From contig CBDHCM010000006.1 in NCBI GenBank assembly GCA_965261105.1, forward strand, positions 992,001-1,056,000: 64,000 bases of DNA. The letters are read 5' to 3'. The notes under the pieces are model-generated. The model had not been told where the DNA came from. It did not search any database and saw only the letters and a program-made list of their open reading frames with translations. This DNA comes from Aldehydirespirator sp965261105 (GTDB taxonomy: Bacteria > Actinomycetota > Acidimicrobiia > Acidimicrobiales > Aldehydirespiratoraceae). This document shows positions 62,334-64,000 of this stretch, piece after piece (the first letter of the stretch is position 1; every line of letters begins with the position of its first letter). Position numbers and translations under genes: made by a program.

Positions 62334-63722
62334 TCAGTCCTCGTCGCCGAACTCCTCGGGCATGAGCACGAACTCGGGGTAGGTCTCGATGCCCAGCTCG
62401 GCGGTGTCCTGGCCGAGCCGCTCGGCCTCGGCCGACACCCGCAGTCCCATGGCCATGTCGAGGAGCTTCCACACGATCAGCGAAATGACGAACGTGAAGG
62501 CACCGACAGCTGCCACGCCGAGCAGCTGGATGTGGAACCGGGCGCCGCCGACGATGGAGGCCGCCAGGGTTCCCCAGATGCCGCACACGAGGTGGACGGG
62601 AATGGCGCCGACCACGTCGTCGATCTTGATCTTCTCCAGCATCTTGATCGCCACGGTGCACAGCACGCCGCCGATGGCGCCGATGATCACTGCCCACCAG
62701 TGTTCGGTGATGTGGGGCGCGGCGGTTATCGATACCAGCCCGGCGAGGGCCCCGTTCAGGCCTGCGAACAGGTCCATGCGGCCGAAGATGGGGCGGGATA
62801 GAGCCAGCGCGGCCACCACGCCGGCCGCGGCGGCGAGGTTGGTGTTGACCAGCACGTTGCTCATGGACACTGCGTCGGCGGCGCTTCCCAGAGCCAGCTG
62901 CGAGCCGCCGTTGAACCCGAACCACCCCATCCAAAGGATCAGCACGCCCAACGTCACCACCAGCACGTTGGACGGGGGCGTGGCCTTGACGCTGCCGTCC
63001 TTGCGGAACTTGCCGAGCCGGGGCCCGATGATCAGCAGGCCGGCCAAGGCGGCCCAGCCCCCCGTGCTGTGGACGATGGTGGATCCGGCGAAGTCGACGA
63101 AGCCCGCCTGGGCGAGCCAGCCCTGGCCCCAGTGCCAGGCGCCCACGATCGGGTAGATGAAGGCGGTCAGGATCAGCGTGAATGCAAAGAACGTCCACAT
63201 CTTGATCCGCTCGGCGATGGCGCCTGAGACGATCGACGCGGCGGTGGCGACGAATACCATCTGGAAGAACCAGTCCGACATGACCGCGTAGCCGTTGCCG
63301 ACCACCTCCGCGACGCTGCCGGCCGCCCCGTCGAGCAGGGCGATCTCGGCGTCGGAAGTGCTGTAGAGGAACTTGAACGAGCCGGCCATGTCGCCGACAT
63401 CGACGTACATCAGGTTGTAGCCGATGAAGTAGTAGGCCAGCCCGGCGATCGAGTAGATGCCGATGTTCTTGAGGCAGATCATCGAGGCGTTCTTGGTGCG
63501 CACCGCGCCCGACTCCAGCATCGTGAAGCCGGCGCACATCCACATCACCAGCGCCCCCCAGACCAGGAAGGCGAAGGTGTTCAGGATGAACTGGGTCTCG
63601 TCGCTGACGCCGACCGGTGCGTGCTCGTCGGCCAGCGCCACGGCCGGCAGAGCGATAAGGAACGCAGTCGCCAGCAGCGCGATTCCGGCCGCCTTCATAC
63701 CACGCCGTCGGGAGGTGTTCAT
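62334..63722 (-). CDS. amt: Ammonium transporter Amt
   Basis: This 462-residue protein has a cleavable signal (LLATAFLIALPAVALA), eleven predicted transmembrane helices and the family signatures WMCAGFTMLESGAVRTKNAS and DFAGSTIVHSTGGWAAL, with the twin His channel residues. The C-terminal tail is cytosolic. AAGGAG precedes the ATG. No glnK/PII gene follows; a short ERG4-like gene does. Confidence 0.95.
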   Translation of the reverse strand: MNTSRRRGMKAAGIALLATAFLIALPAVALADEHAPVGVSDETQFILNTFAFLVWGALVMWMCAGFTMLESGAVRTKNASMICLKNIGIYSIAGLAYYFIGYNLMYVDVGDMAGSFKFLYSTSDAEIALLDGAAGSVAEVVGNGYAVMSDWFFQMVFVATAASIVSGAIAERIKMWTFFAFTLILTAFIYPIVGAWHWGQGWLAQAGFVDFAGSTIVHSTGGWAALAGLLIIGPRLGKFRKDGSVKATPPSNVLVVTLGVLILWMGWFGFNGGSQLALGSAADAVSMSNVLVNTNLAAAAGVVAALALSRPIFGRMDLFAGLNGALAGLVSITAAPHITEHWWAVIIGAIGGVLCTVAIKMLEKIKIDDVVGAIPVHLVCGIWGTLAASIVGGARFHIQLLGVAAVGAFTFVISLIVWKLLDMAMGLRVSAEAERLGQDTAELGIETYPEFVLMPEEFGDED

Positions 63723-64000
63723 GCGGAGGTCTCCTTGTGTCGAGGAATGAGCAAACTGGGCGCAACATTAGCATTAGGAACGAGTCGCGCTAAGAGGCAG
63801 CGCGGGTAGGTGAGAAGCAGTACTGGCGTCGCCGGCATTCTCAACGGTCCGCTTCGCTTTCTGTGCCTGCCCGCGCACGTTCCAATGGTCGGCGCTGCCC
63901 ATAGTTGCGACAACGATGGCTTCCAGAGTGGCGCGAGTCGGGCCGGGCCGCCGTGGGCCGGGCCGACGCTCAGGGAGCCGGGTCGCCGGTGGCGTCAGGG
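63723..64000. other. Upstream region of amt and window end, no gene recognised
   Basis: About 70 bases upstream of amt are AT-richer and probably hold its promoter. The remaining 200 bases show no convincing ORF. I could not identify a full GlnR-type operator. Confidence 0.35.

Noticed and set aside
63723..63800. GlnR-type operator upstream of amt
   Set aside because: Expected for an actinobacterial amt, but I could not see the paired GTnAC/GAAAC half-sites.

Overview
The window is high-GC chromosomal DNA of an actinobacterium. The gene content (a type-2 valyl-tRNA synthetase without the C-terminal coiled coil, an actinobacterial-type ferrochelatase with a Cys-rich C-terminus, GTG/TTG starts, a livM-livG fusion and a large aerobic-type indolepyruvate:ferredoxin oxidoreductase) suggests an Acidimicrobiia-like lineage. 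That placement is an inference from protein flavour, not a measured phylogeny.

Layout. 1-7.4 kb holds ordinary genes on the minus strand: the start of a secreted Calx-beta-type repeat protein that runs off the window, surE, valS, an adenine/adenosine deaminase and an SDR oxidoreductase. 7.7-24 kb is a defence/mobile island. It contains a type I restriction-modification locus (hsdM, a HEPN/HepT gene, an MntA-type nucleotidyltransferase fused to HsdS, and an internally deleted hsdR), two HicA-like small-protein pairs at its two edges, a DUF433/DUF5615 toxin-antitoxin pair with an ISL3 element between hsdS and hsdR, an AbiEi-type antitoxin gene cut by a 2.3-kb IS1595-family element, a Fic protein behind three direct repeats, and two broken copies of a TrmH-family RNA methyltransferase. 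24-45.4 kb is core metabolism: K+ channel, tRNA-Gln, tRNA-Glu, mutM, hemH, nfuA, dxs, tldD/tldE, uppP, plsY, moeA/moaA/moaC, and a small envelope group (WecB-like epimerase, flippase-like protein, CsaB-like pyruvyltransferase). 45.3-50.3 kb, next to tRNA-Ala, is a second accessory patch with two unusual secreted proteins, an IS256 remnant and an integrase remnant. 50.3-62.1 kb is a catabolic cluster: Lrp and AraC regulators, an HPPD-like VOC protein, an alpha/beta hydrolase, a LIV-type ABC importer and a 1170-residue indolepyruvate ferredoxin oxidoreductase. amt and a short sterol-reductase-like protein end the window.

How the genes work together. The most unusual arrangement is the operon hsdM > HepT-like HEPN > MntA-HsdS. 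Consecutive genes overlap by 8 and 10 bases. The HEPN protein carries the RX4HXY motif and the N-terminus of HsdS carries the GSX10DXD motif, the two signatures of MntA-HepT toxin-antitoxin systems. The antitoxin enzyme is therefore physically part of the restriction specificity subunit. The matching hsdR lacks helicase motifs V/VI and the helical domain, so restriction itself is probably dead, while methylation and the toxin-antitoxin arm may persist. The 50-62 kb cluster looks like uptake of amino or organic acids feeding arylpyruvate conversion to aryl-acetyl-CoA. Repeats stand out: 59-bp tandem repeats upstream of hemH packed with DnaA-box-like sequences and forming a chain of 20-codon leader ORFs, a dispersed roughly 51-bp intergenic repeat in three places, and an 18-bp minisatellite.
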